The notes below the pieces were generated by a model, which ran no database searches, was not told where the DNA came from, and saw only the letters and a program-made list of their open reading frames with translations. This document shows positions 8,819-16,674 of a stretch of DNA of 64,000 nucleotides, one piece after another. Position numbers and translations under genes: made by a program. Origin of the DNA: ATZT02 sp038145175. Lineage in GTDB: Bacteria; Actinomycetota; Actinomycetes; S36-B12; UBA5976. The stretch lies in NCBI GenBank assembly GCA_038145175.1, contig JAYQPE010000001.1, forward strand, positions 173,266 to 237,265. Direction: 5' to 3'. How positions within the stretch are numbered: the first letter of the stretch is position 1; every line of letters starts with the position of its first letter.

Positions 8819-9361
8819 ATGAGCATGATAAATGAGACTGAGAATATTGGTTCATGGCTTACTGACGACCAAATTGAATTTATTAGAGATCGACTTCCAA
8901 TTTTATATATCGATGCAATTCCAGTTCGCACAGATGATTTAGGAAATGTTACTCAAATTGGATTGCTGCTTAGAGGAATGCCAGATGGAAGCATTAGTAG
9001 AGCTATGGTTTCGGGACGTGTTTTATATGGTGAAAGAGTTCGTTCAGCATTAATTAGACATTTAGAAAAAGATTTAGGACCTACAGCTCTTCCGCAATTA
9101 TCACCTAGTCCAACTCCTTTTACAGTTGTCGAATATTTTCCAGATCCATCCGTAAGTGGATTTCATGATCCAAGACAACATGCAGTTAGTCTGGCATTTG
9201 TTGTCGTAGTAAAAGGAGACTGCAAACCAAGTCAGAATGCTCTAGATTTAATTTGGTTAAGTCCACAAGAAGCACAATCGGAAAAAGTTTCAAATGAAAT
9301 GACTGGCGGGCAATCTAAATTATTAAAACTAGCGCTGGCACATATGGGAGTAATTAATTAA
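8819..9361 (+). CDS. DUF4916 / Nudix-fold family protein
   Basis: A 180-residue protein resembling the actinobacterial DUF4916 family, which has a Nudix-like fold. The Nudix box position reads GRVLYGERVRSALIRHLEKD: the leading Gly, the Glu and the Arg can be aligned with G-X5-E-X7-R, but the catalytic REUXEEXGU part is degenerate (RHLEKDLG). Hydrolase activity is therefore doubtful. An AAGGGG ribosome binding site lies about 8 nt before the ATG, unlike the leaderless neighbours. It is followed directly by the VKOR gene. Confidence 0.8.
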   Translation: MSMINETENIGSWLTDDQIEFIRDRLPILYIDAIPVRTDDLGNVTQIGLLLRGMPDGSISRAMVSGRVLYGERVRSALIRHLEKDLGPTALPQLSPSPTPFTVVEYFPDPSVSGFHDPRQHAVSLAFVVVVKGDCKPSQNALDLIWLSPQEAQSEKVSNEMTGGQSKLLKLALAHMGVIN

Positions 9362-9919
9362 ATGAAAAAAAATATTGCAAGTACAAACTTGAATTGGTTA
9401 CTCTCAGTCGGAGGAATAATCGGTTGGTTCTCTTCATTTACATTGACTATTGATAAAATCAAATTACTTGAAGATCCGAATTATATTTCAAGTTGCAATA
9501 TTAATTCAATCATTGCCTGTGGCAATATCGTAAAAACGGCACAAGCATCTGTTTTTGGATTCCCTAATAGCGTAATTGGTGTATCAAGTTTTCCAATTCT
9601 AGTTTTAGTTGGTGTCCTTGGTCTCCTTAATTTCTCAGTTCCAAAATGGATGTATCAAGTTATTGCAGTAGTCAGTGGTTTTGCAACTATATTTGTGAGT
9701 TGGCTTTTCTATCAGAGTGTTTATGTAATTGGCAATCTTTGTCCATATTGCATAGTCGTTTGGGGAATGACCATTCCAATTTTTTTCTTAACTCTCAGGG
9801 ATTTAATTAAAATTTCCAGAAATAAGAATATTAGATTTCTAGAGCCTTTCACAGGATTTTTAACTTTGGCTTGGTTTTTAATCGTTGGATCGGCAATATT
9901 TTTAGAATTCTTTATTTAA
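9362..9919 (+). CDS. VKOR family membrane oxidoreductase
   Basis: A vitamin K epoxide reductase homologue of 185 residues with about five hydrophobic segments. Bacterial VKOR reoxidises a DsbA-like thiol oxidase using quinone, driving disulfide formation outside the membrane. Both redox pairs are present: the loop cysteines Cys45 and Cys53 (SSCNINSIIACG) and the active-site CPYC (Cys127 and Cys130). The conserved Ser/Thr region between them is also visible (FGFPNSVIGVSSF). The DsbA-like partner is not in this window. Its stop codon ends one base before the 3' end of the convergent tRNA-Leu. Confidence 0.93.
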   Translation: MKKNIASTNLNWLLSVGGIIGWFSSFTLTIDKIKLLEDPNYISSCNINSIIACGNIVKTAQASVFGFPNSVIGVSSFPILVLVGVLGLLNFSVPKWMYQVIAVVSGFATIFVSWLFYQSVYVIGNLCPYCIVVWGMTIPIFFLTLRDLIKISRNKNIRFLEPFTGFLTLAWFLIVGSAIFLEFFI

Positions 9920-9920
9920 G

Positions 9921-10004
9921 TGTCCGAAGGGGGACTTGAACCCCCATCCCCGTTAAGGGACTAGCACCTCAAGCTAGCGCGTCTACCTATTCCGCCATTC
10001 GGAC
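9921..10004 (-). tRNA. tRNA-Leu (anticodon GAG)
   Basis: The minus strand folds as a class II tRNA of 84 nt. The acceptor stem GTCCGAA pairs with TTCGGAC, followed by discriminator A at 9921. The D-arm has GGCGGAATAGGTAGACGC, the anticodon stem CTAGC/GCTAG encloses loop TTGAGGT (anticodon GAG), there is a long variable arm, and the T-arm is GGGGGTTCAAGTCCCCC. CCA is not encoded and must be added by a nucleotidyltransferase. Only one base separates it from the VKOR stop codon, so its 3' trailer runs antisense into that gene. Confidence 0.96.
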
Positions 10005-10074
10005 CAAAATGCTTTACGACTAATAATGCTATGCAATCGTCATTAGTTATCAACTAGTAGGCAAGATATAGAGC

Positions 10075-11385
10075 ATGACAGATATCAATACGTTAGAAGA
10101 CAACGTAGTAAAGATATGTAGAGATTTAATTAAAATCGACACTACTAATTTTGGTAATAATGAAAGTGCTGGAGAAGATAAAGCTGCTGAATATGTGTCA
10201 GCTTTTTTAAGCAAGTTACAAATTGAAAATAAAATAGTTGGACCAGACAATAAAAGAAATTCTGTATTAGCAAGAATAGAAGGCACACATAATGAGTTAC
10301 CTGATTTAGTCTTACACGGACATTTAGATGTTGTGCCTGTAGAAAAAGATAAATGGACAAAAGACGCCTTTGCTGCAGTAGTGGAAGATGATTTGTTGTG
10401 GGGTAGAGGTGCAGTTGATATGAAAAATGGAAACGCCATGATTCTTGGCTCAATTGCTCATTTAATAGATGAAGGTTGGAAACCTAAAAGAAATATCACA
10501 ATCGCAATGTTTGCCGATGAGGAAGCGGGAGGAAAATACGGATCACATTTTGCTATAAATAATTATGGTGAGTATTTTGAAAATGCATCAGAAGCAGTTG
10601 GGGAAGTGGGAGGTTTTTCACACACACTTTCAAATGGAGTCAGACTGTACTTAATCGAAACTGCTCAAAAAGGTATTGCTTGGATGAAATTGACTGCCAA
10701 AGGTACGGCAGGTCATGGATCAATGATTAATTCAGATAATGCAATAAGCAAAATATCTAGTGCAATAAATTCATTAACGAATCACAAATTTCCCATAACC
10801 TTAAAGGACGCGGTTTTACAATTACTCCAAGAAACAGCGATTGCGACAAAACAGCAATTTGATCCAAAAGATCCCGAAAAAATTATTTCCCAATTGGGAA
10901 CATTGGCAAAATTGGTTTCTGCAACCACAAAAAATACTGCAAATCCCACAATGCTTGATGCAGGTTACAAAGTAAATGTCATCCCAGGTGAAGCAAGTGC
11001 TTATGTTGATGGTCGATTTTTACCGGGAAATCAAGAAAGTTTTCTCAATGAAATAAAGCAAATAGTAGGTGAAGAAGTAGATGTAGAAGCTGAAACATTT
11101 GATGTAGCACTTGAAGCACCATTTAAAAATGAATTAGTAAGCCAAATGATTTCTTCTTTAGAGAAGGAGGATCCCTTAGCTAAAGTTGTTCCATACATGT
11201 TGTCAGGTGGAACAGATGCCAAAGCATTGTCGAAATTCAAGATAAAAGCTTATGGCTTTACACCTTTAATGCTTCCTAATGATTTAGATTTTACAAGTTT
11301 GTTTCACGGTCATGATGAAAGAATTCCTATTCCTTCACTTAAATTTGGGGCAAGAACTATGTATCGATTTTTGAAAACTATTTAA
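10075..11385 (+). CDS. M20 family metallopeptidase
   Basis: A 436-residue M20 peptidase of the dipeptidase/ArgE/DapE type, with two co-catalytic metals. Metal-binding and catalytic segments are intact: LHGHLDVVP, GRGAVDMKNG, the acidic pair in ADEEAGG, and FHGHDERIP near the C-terminus. A dimerisation insert lies between about residues 200 and 330. The substrate is not predictable. Mycobacteria carry a related M20 gene near the DUF5703-uppP region, so the location is conserved. The stop codon overlaps the DUF5703 stop by 4 bp (TTAA). Confidence 0.93.
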   Translation: MTDINTLEDNVVKICRDLIKIDTTNFGNNESAGEDKAAEYVSAFLSKLQIENKIVGPDNKRNSVLARIEGTHNELPDLVLHGHLDVVPVEKDKWTKDAFAAVVEDDLLWGRGAVDMKNGNAMILGSIAHLIDEGWKPKRNITIAMFADEEAGGKYGSHFAINNYGEYFENASEAVGEVGGFSHTLSNGVRLYLIETAQKGIAWMKLTAKGTAGHGSMINSDNAISKISSAINSLTNHKFPITLKDAVLQLLQETAIATKQQFDPKDPEKIISQLGTLAKLVSATTKNTANPTMLDAGYKVNVIPGEASAYVDGRFLPGNQESFLNEIKQIVGEEVDVEAETFDVALEAPFKNELVSQMISSLEKEDPLAKVVPYMLSGGTDAKALSKFKIKAYGFTPLMLPNDLDFTSLFHGHDERIPIPSLKFGARTMYRFLKTI

Positions 11386-11567
11386 GTTCGTTCAACCCTT
11401 AAAACTCTTTTTTTAACCCACATGCGCTTGATGCCATTTGGATAAATTCTGGTTCTGACCAATTCCCATCTTCCATATTCTGCAAGTTCAGTCAGAATCG
11501 TTTTTGCTTCTTGTCTGGAAGATTTTGAAGGCAGGGGAACTTCTCTAATTTCCCAAGATGCTGACAA
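11382..11567 (-). CDS. DUF5703 small protein
   Basis: A 61-residue basic protein (EYGRWELVRTRIYPNG ... KRMWVKKR) that matches the small DUF5703 family found beside uppP in Actinomycetes. Function unknown. It begins directly after the stop of the aldo/keto reductase gene, and the two probably share a transcript. Confidence 0.82.
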   Translation of the reverse strand: MSASWEIREVPLPSKSSRQEAKTILTELAEYGRWELVRTRIYPNGIKRMWVKKRVLRVERT

Positions 11568-12557
11568 TTAGTCTCCCTTCTCTTTATTCAATTGAACCCA
11601 TCTTGACTCAGGATAGGAAAAAATTGGTGAAGAAACGTCGGATAGTGCATTGATTATTTCTTGAGGCAAAATTAAGTCGTCGGCTTTGAGAAGAATTTTT
11701 AATTGAGCTAGATTTCGTGCTCCTAGAATTATTGAACCAACTGTAGGTTGAGCTTTTAGCCAGGCTAAGGAAACTTCCGCTGGAGTTCTACCTATCCCTT
11801 CTGCGGCTGTTATAACTGCATCCACAATTCTAGATTTTTCATCAGTTAAATGTTTTTGAATGAATCTAGAGAAATGAGCAGATGCTGCTCTTGAATCAAC
11901 TGGTGTTCCAAATCGATATTTTCCCGTTAATATTCCACGACCAAGTGGAGACCATGGAAGTAGAGACTTTTCCTGATTAATTAATAGCGGTATTAAATCT
12001 TTTTCAATATTTCTCTCCACTAAAGAGTATTCGTGTTGCGCTGTTATAAATGGAATATTTAAATTTTTGCATTCATTGATAATTAATGCTGTTTGCCAAC
12101 TTGAATAATTGGATATCCCAAAATATCTAAATTTTCCTTGTCGGTAATTAGTTTCAATAGCTCTAAGTGTTTCTTCTAGAGGAGTTAAAATATCCCAGTG
12201 ATGCATTTGCCACAAATCAATGAATTCAACGCCAAGTCTTATTAATGAGGTATTCAACGCACTTGTTATGTGAGATGCGCTTGCATTGAATTTTCTAGGA
12301 GGATCCACGACAACTGCTTTTGTCGCAAGAAATAATGAATCTCTATTTCCGACTTCACCTATTATTTGCCCAACTAGTTCTTCAGAGGCACCAGCTGCAT
12401 AACTATCAGCTGTATCAATAAAGTTTCCACCCGATTCGACAAAGGATTTGAAAATGGATCTAGCCTCTGGTTCATCCGTGTCGTTGCCCCAGGTCATTGT
12501 GCCCAGAGCGAAAGAAGAAACTTCTACACCTGTGTTGGCTAAGAGATTACGTCTCAT
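11568..12557 (-). CDS. Aldo/keto reductase
   Basis: A TIM-barrel NADPH-dependent aldo/keto reductase of 329 residues. The catalytic tetrad is visible: Asp and Tyr in DTADSYAAG, Lys in LATKAVV and His in LWQMHHWD. The C-terminal cofactor-binding stretch is SIILGARNLAQL. The sequence resembles the YajO/YghZ-type group. The substrate is unknown. The ATG at 12557 has a good leaderless promoter (TTGCTT-16-TAACCT) and no ribosome binding site. Confidence 0.93.
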   Translation of the reverse strand: MRRNLLANTGVEVSSFALGTMTWGNDTDEPEARSIFKSFVESGGNFIDTADSYAAGASEELVGQIIGEVGNRDSLFLATKAVVVDPPRKFNASASHITSALNTSLIRLGVEFIDLWQMHHWDILTPLEETLRAIETNYRQGKFRYFGISNYSSWQTALIINECKNLNIPFITAQHEYSLVERNIEKDLIPLLINQEKSLLPWSPLGRGILTGKYRFGTPVDSRAASAHFSRFIQKHLTDEKSRIVDAVITAAEGIGRTPAEVSLAWLKAQPTVGSIILGARNLAQLKILLKADDLILPQEIINALSDVSSPIFSYPESRWVQLNKEKGD

Positions 12558-12591
12558 ATTGTGAGGTTATTGCAATAATTGAAATAAGCAA
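12555..12591 (-). promoter_or_regulatory. Predicted leaderless promoter of the aldo/keto reductase gene
   Basis: On the minus strand a -35-like TTGCTT (12586-12591) is separated by 16 nt from TAACCT (12564-12569), which ends 6 nt before the ATG. This is the best complete leaderless promoter in the window. Confidence 0.55.
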
Positions 12592-12607
12592 ATTCATTTT
12601 CAATGAT
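12579..12607 (+). promoter_or_regulatory. Possible promoter of the uppP operon
   Basis: TTGAAA (12579-12584), a 17-nt spacer and AATGAT (12602-12607) give a fair sigma-70-type promoter. An inverted repeat ATTGAAA...TTTCAAT covers the same stretch. It would start transcription about 20 nt before the GTG at 12633, leaving room for the ribosome binding site GGGAG. It partly overlaps the divergent promoter of the reductase. Confidence 0.3.
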
Positions 12608-12632
12608 TTGGCCAAAAAGTCGGGAGAAACTT

Positions 12633-13451
12633 GTGGAATGGTGGCTGGCTGGCCTATTAGGTGTAGTTCAAGGCATTACTGAATTCTTACCGATTTCATC
12701 AAGTGCTCACTTGCGAATTGTTCCACCTTTAGTTGGAAGTGATGATTTTGGTGCATCTTTTACCGCGATAACCCAAATTGGAACTATTTTTTCTGTTTTG
12801 ATTTATTTTAGAAATGATTTATTAAAAATTTCTAAAGCTTTACTTAAAGGATCTTTTAATAAAAATGAAAGAAATTTTGATTTTAAACTCGGATTATCTA
12901 TTTTAGTTGCCACTATTCCTATTGCTTCGATAGGATTTTTTGGTCAAGATTTCATCAGAACAACAGCAAGAAATTTGTATCTTGTAGCAATTATTTTATT
13001 ACTATTCTCCTTTGTTATGTATGTCGCGGATCGATTCAATAAGCAAGAACGTGACATTTCGGAAATCTCAAGTAAACAAATATTCATCATCGGACTAGCT
13101 CAGGCCTTAGCATTAATACCTGGTTTCTCCCGATCTGGAGCAACTATCACAGCAGCTAGATTCTTAAAAATTAAACGAGAGGCTGCCGCAAGAATTTCAT
13201 TTTTGTTAAGTGTTCCCGCAATCGTGTTATCTGGCATTTATGAAGCATTAGATATTTCAGCAAATAATCCAGTAGGTTGGGGACCTACTATTTTTGCCAC
13301 TTTAATTGCATTTGTAGTTGGTTATTTAAGTATTGCTTGGTTAATTCGATGGCTAGGAAAGCATTCTTTAACCAGTTTTGTGATTTATAGAATAATTCTT
13401 GCAACAATTGTTTTATTGCTTCTAAATGCACAAATCATAAATCCGATCTAG
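12633..13451 (+). CDS. uppP: UppP, undecaprenyl-diphosphatase
   Basis: A BacA/UppP-type integral membrane phosphatase of 272 residues. It recycles the lipid carrier undecaprenyl diphosphate for peptidoglycan synthesis. The two active-site motifs are intact: GVVQGITEFLPISSSAHL near the N-terminus and the PGFSRSGAT segment in the middle. I prefer the GTG at 12633: GGGAG lies 8 nt upstream and the protein then begins directly at WWLAGLLG, as in the family. The in-frame ATG at 12603 would add ten residues. It is first in a run of co-directional genes extending to pgi. Confidence 0.95.
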   Translation: MEWWLAGLLGVVQGITEFLPISSSAHLRIVPPLVGSDDFGASFTAITQIGTIFSVLIYFRNDLLKISKALLKGSFNKNERNFDFKLGLSILVATIPIASIGFFGQDFIRTTARNLYLVAIILLLFSFVMYVADRFNKQERDISEISSKQIFIIGLAQALALIPGFSRSGATITAARFLKIKREAAARISFLLSVPAIVLSGIYEALDISANNPVGWGPTIFATLIAFVVGYLSIAWLIRWLGKHSLTSFVIYRIILATIVLLLLNAQIINPI

Positions 13452-13460
13452 AATTATCAA

Positions 13461-14108
13461 GTGCCTCATATATATCTAGTAAGACATGGAAGGACTACTG
13501 CCAATAAGGACGGAATTTTAGCAGGACGCACAAAAGGTATATACCTTGATAATGAAGGTTTAAATCAAGTTGTAAAAACTTCTTTTGCTTTAAGCGATAT
13601 TAAATTTAAAAAAGCGTTTTCAAGTCCAATGGAAAGATGTGTTTCAACAGCAGAAATTATCCTAAAAAACAATGATTTTAGAACTAAATTACTAATTTCA
13701 AATGATTTAAATGAATGTGATTATGGTAAGTGGCAAAACAGAAAGTTGAAAGATTTAAGGAAAGAAAAGCTATGGAAATCTGTGCAAAATACTCCAAGCA
13801 AAGTTACTTTTCCAGGTGGGGAATCATTTACAAATATAATAAATCGATTTAAGAATTTTATATTCAAAGAGACTAGTAAATTAAAAAAGGACGACAATTT
13901 ACTAATTGTTTCGCATGGAGATCCTATAAGATTATTTATTTCCTTTTGCTTGGGAATAGATTTAGACAAATTTCAGAAAGTCGTAATTGACCCAAGTTCA
14001 ATATCTATAGTTGATATATGGAAAAAAGATTTATTAGTAAAAAGTATGAACAATCGACTTGATTTAGTTTCTAAGTCAAAATCTGATTTAGGTGGGGGTG
14101 CAGGTTAA
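13461..14108 (+). CDS. Histidine phosphatase (phosphoglycerate mutase-like)
   Basis: A 215-residue histidine phosphatase superfamily member with N-terminal LVRHGRTTAN (phospho-accepting His) and the second His in VSHGDPI. It starts at GTG 13461. In Actinomycetes this protein precedes DUF3090 and SCO1664 genes in a fixed cluster (Rv2135c-like). The natural substrate is not known. It overlaps the DUF3090 start by one base (TAATG). Confidence 0.9.
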   Translation: MPHIYLVRHGRTTANKDGILAGRTKGIYLDNEGLNQVVKTSFALSDIKFKKAFSSPMERCVSTAEIILKNNDFRTKLLISNDLNECDYGKWQNRKLKDLRKEKLWKSVQNTPSKVTFPGGESFTNIINRFKNFIFKETSKLKKDDNLLIVSHGDPIRLFISFCLGIDLDKFQKVVIDPSSISIVDIWKKDLLVKSMNNRLDLVSKSKSDLGGGAG

Positions 14109-14656
14109 TGCGCAAAATTTTTGCACATCCAAATCCCGACAGATTTGTTTCAGGAACCGTAGGTCAGCCTGGTGAAAGAATATTTTTTCTGCAGGCAAAA
14201 TCAAATAATTCTATTAACAGCGTGGTGGTTGAAAAATCTCAAGTTGCAATACTTGCTGAAAGAATAGATATATTGCTTGACCAAATTAAAAACGATTCAA
14301 ATGATGAATCCATTCCAACTAAGTTTGATCAAAACATTTTAGATTTAGAACCATTAGAAAATCCAATTAATGAGGAATTTAGAACCGGAGTATTAAGTTT
14401 AGGCTGGAATATTAAAAATAAGAATCTAATTATTGAAGCTCATGCTGAAAGCACTGAGAAAGTTCCTGAAATTGATAGCAATGAAACGACTGGACCAGAT
14501 GTGTTGAGAGTTTATTTAAGTGCTATTCAAGGACGTAATTTTTCAGAAAGAGCACGTAGACTCGTATCAGCTGGCCGACAACCATGTCCTTTCTGTCAAG
14601 AACCACTTGGGCAACAAGGACATATTTGCGCCAGAGCAAATGGCTATAAAAGATAA
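14108..14656 (+). CDS. DUF3090 family protein
   Basis: A 182-residue member of the actinobacterial DUF3090 family. The N-terminus HPNPDRFVSGTVGQPGERIF and the C-terminal CPFCQEPLGQQGHICAR, with a Cys-X2-Cys and a further His and Cys that could bind zinc, are typical. Function unknown. Its constant association with a phosphatase, an SCO1664 protein and mshC suggests a shared role, but this is inference. Confidence 0.92.
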   Translation: MRKIFAHPNPDRFVSGTVGQPGERIFFLQAKSNNSINSVVVEKSQVAILAERIDILLDQIKNDSNDESIPTKFDQNILDLEPLENPINEEFRTGVLSLGWNIKNKNLIIEAHAESTEKVPEIDSNETTGPDVLRVYLSAIQGRNFSERARRLVSAGRQPCPFCQEPLGQQGHICARANGYKR

Positions 14657-14659
14657 CTT

Positions 14660-15439
14660 GTGACTGAAAAAAAAGATTTACTTTCTAGTGGAAATATTGA
14701 AATTCAAGGCTTAATACCAGAATCATCAAATGGAGCTCTGAAAGCATTAATAAAAAATGAAAAGCAAGAAGTTTCTGTAATAATTAAACCAACTGCATTG
14801 ATTAGACCATTATGGGATTTTCCTGATTTAGACCTGAATAACAGAGAGCTTGCAACATTTGAATTGAACGAAAAACTCAATCTTAATTTTGTACCAATAT
14901 GTATAAAAAGAGTAATTCCAGAAATTGGAGAGTGCTTAATTCAAGAGTGGATAGAAGAAGTAGCGAATACATTAATTATTGTTAGAAGTAGTTCAGATAT
15001 TCCAAAAAATTATAAAAAAGTTATTAATGGCTATGATGAATTAAATAAATTAGTTTGTTTAGCTCATGAAGATGAGAAAGAGCTTAAAAAAATTGCGATT
15101 TTCGACCTGATAATAAATAACGCTGATCGAAAAGGTGGTCACATATTAAAAGATGAAAAAGGAAAAATCTGGATTATTGATCACGGAGTGACATGGCATA
15201 AAGAAAATAAATTAAGAACCATACTTTGGGGTTGGATTGGTGAGAATTTATCAAGTGACGACATAAATCTTTTAGATCTGGCAAGATTTGAAATATCAAA
15301 ATGGATTGAAAACGGATCAAAGTTATTGAGAACAGATGAATTAAAGGCTGCCATAAATAGAATTGAGGTAGTGTTGGAGCAAGGTAAATTTCCAGAACCG
15401 AGTAAAGATTGGCCGGCTATTCCTTGGCCCATCTTTTGA
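14660..15439 (+). CDS. SCO1664 family protein (PI3/PI4-kinase-like fold)
   Basis: A 259-residue protein of the SCO1664 family. It has kinase-like features: VIIKPT for the nucleotide-binding lysine, NNADRKGGHIL for the catalytic loop and IWIIDHGVTWH for the metal-binding Asp. The start is GTG at 14660, three bases after the DUF3090 stop. Function unknown. The family lies next to mshC in many Actinomycetes. Confidence 0.9.
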   Translation: MTEKKDLLSSGNIEIQGLIPESSNGALKALIKNEKQEVSVIIKPTALIRPLWDFPDLDLNNRELATFELNEKLNLNFVPICIKRVIPEIGECLIQEWIEEVANTLIIVRSSSDIPKNYKKVINGYDELNKLVCLAHEDEKELKKIAIFDLIINNADRKGGHILKDEKGKIWIIDHGVTWHKENKLRTILWGWIGENLSSDDINLLDLARFEISKWIENGSKLLRTDELKAAINRIEVVLEQGKFPEPSKDWPAIPWPIF

Positions 15440-15456
15440 GATAAAAGGTGTTTTGA

Positions 15457-16674
15457 ATGCACAGTTGGAAGAAACCTAATTTATTTAATATCAAAAGTGC
15501 TTATGAATATAAAGATTGGCAAATTAGCCTTTTAGATTCAAAGAGTCAAAAATTACAGAAAATATCAAGAAAAATTGAACCATTAAAGTTATATGTTTGT
15601 GGGATAACACCTTATGATTCTGCACATCTTGGCCATGCTTTTACCTATCTAACATTTGATTCGATTATAAGAGTTTTAAATTTTATCGGTCAAAAGATAA
15701 CTTATGTTCAAAATGTAACGGATTTAGATGATCCACTTTTTGAAAGAGCTAGAAAAATTAACAAACCATGGCGAGAAATTGTAGAAGAACAAGTTCAGAT
15801 ATATAGAAATGATATGAGTGCTTTAAATGTGATACCTCCAGATTTTTTTGTTGGGGTAGAGGAAAATATTGACCTAGTAATTAAAGAAATCGAAAGTATC
15901 AATAAATATTCATATCAGTTAAATGATAAAACTTATTTTAAAAAACAATACAGCTTGAATTCATCATTAGTTTCAGATAAGGGTAATGAGGAACTAATAC
16001 AAATAGCCTCGGAAAGGGGATGCGATGTTTCAACTATTGGAAAACTTAATCCTCTAGATCCAATTTTATGGAGAACCTCTTCTGATGATGAACCTTCATG
16101 GCAAACTAACTTCGGTTCCGGAAGACCCGGATGGCACATCCAGTGCATAAGTCTTGCGCAAAAATATCTAAACTTACCTTTTGATATTCAGGGTGGGGGT
16201 AACGATTTAATTTATCCACATCATTCGATGTGTGATGAGATAACAAAAATAACAAAAAATAAAGATTTTGCTGAATTTTATTGCCATGTGGGAATGGTTT
16301 CTTATGAAGGTAGCAAGATGAGCAAATCGAAAGGAAATCTTGTATTTGTTCATCAATTGATAGATCAAGGTATAAATCCTCTAGTGATTAGGTTATTGCT
16401 GATTTCTAAGCCATGGCATCAAGATTGGGAATTTGTATTTGCAGATATTGAACACTATAAAAATATATTTGACAATTTAAATAATTGTGCCCAAAAATGT
16501 ATAAAACTAAATGATTTTGAAAATATTTTGGAATTAATACTCAATAATTTAGATTTCTCCTCTGCAATTGAATATATTTTAAATGCAGAAAAGTTTGATA
16601 AAAAAGATGATTTGATATCATTAGAGCTAGTGATGAATAACTTATTCGGATTGAGTTTTAGCGATGCTAATTAA
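15457..16674 (+). CDS. mshC: MshC, mycothiol biosynthesis cysteine ligase
   Basis: A 405-residue cysteinyl-tRNA-synthetase-like enzyme that joins cysteine to GlcN-Ins, the ATP-dependent step of mycothiol synthesis. It shows the zinc/cysteine-site Cys in YVCGITPYD, the HIGH-type motif AHLGHAF and the KMSKS loop SKMSKSKGN. The length fits MshC and is shorter than true CysRS, which carries a tRNA-binding C-terminal domain. The SCO1664 neighbour supports MshC over CysRS. It overlaps pgi by 11 bp. Confidence 0.93.
   Translation: MHSWKKPNLFNIKSAYEYKDWQISLLDSKSQKLQKISRKIEPLKLYVCGITPYDSAHLGHAFTYLTFDSIIRVLNFIGQKITYVQNVTDLDDPLFERARKINKPWREIVEEQVQIYRNDMSALNVIPPDFFVGVEENIDLVIKEIESINKYSYQLNDKTYFKKQYSLNSSLVSDKGNEELIQIASERGCDVSTIGKLNPLDPILWRTSSDDEPSWQTNFGSGRPGWHIQCISLAQKYLNLPFDIQGGGNDLIYPHHSMCDEITKITKNKDFAEFYCHVGMVSYEGSKMSKSKGNLVFVHQLIDQGINPLVIRLLLISKPWHQDWEFVFADIEHYKNIFDNLNNCAQKCIKLNDFENILELILNNLDFSSAIEYILNAEKFDKKDDLISLELVMNNLFGLSFSDAN

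Noticed and set aside
15457..16674. Cysteinyl-tRNA synthetase
   Set aside because: The length and missing tRNA-binding C-terminal domain, together with the SCO1664-DUF3090 context, fit MshC better.
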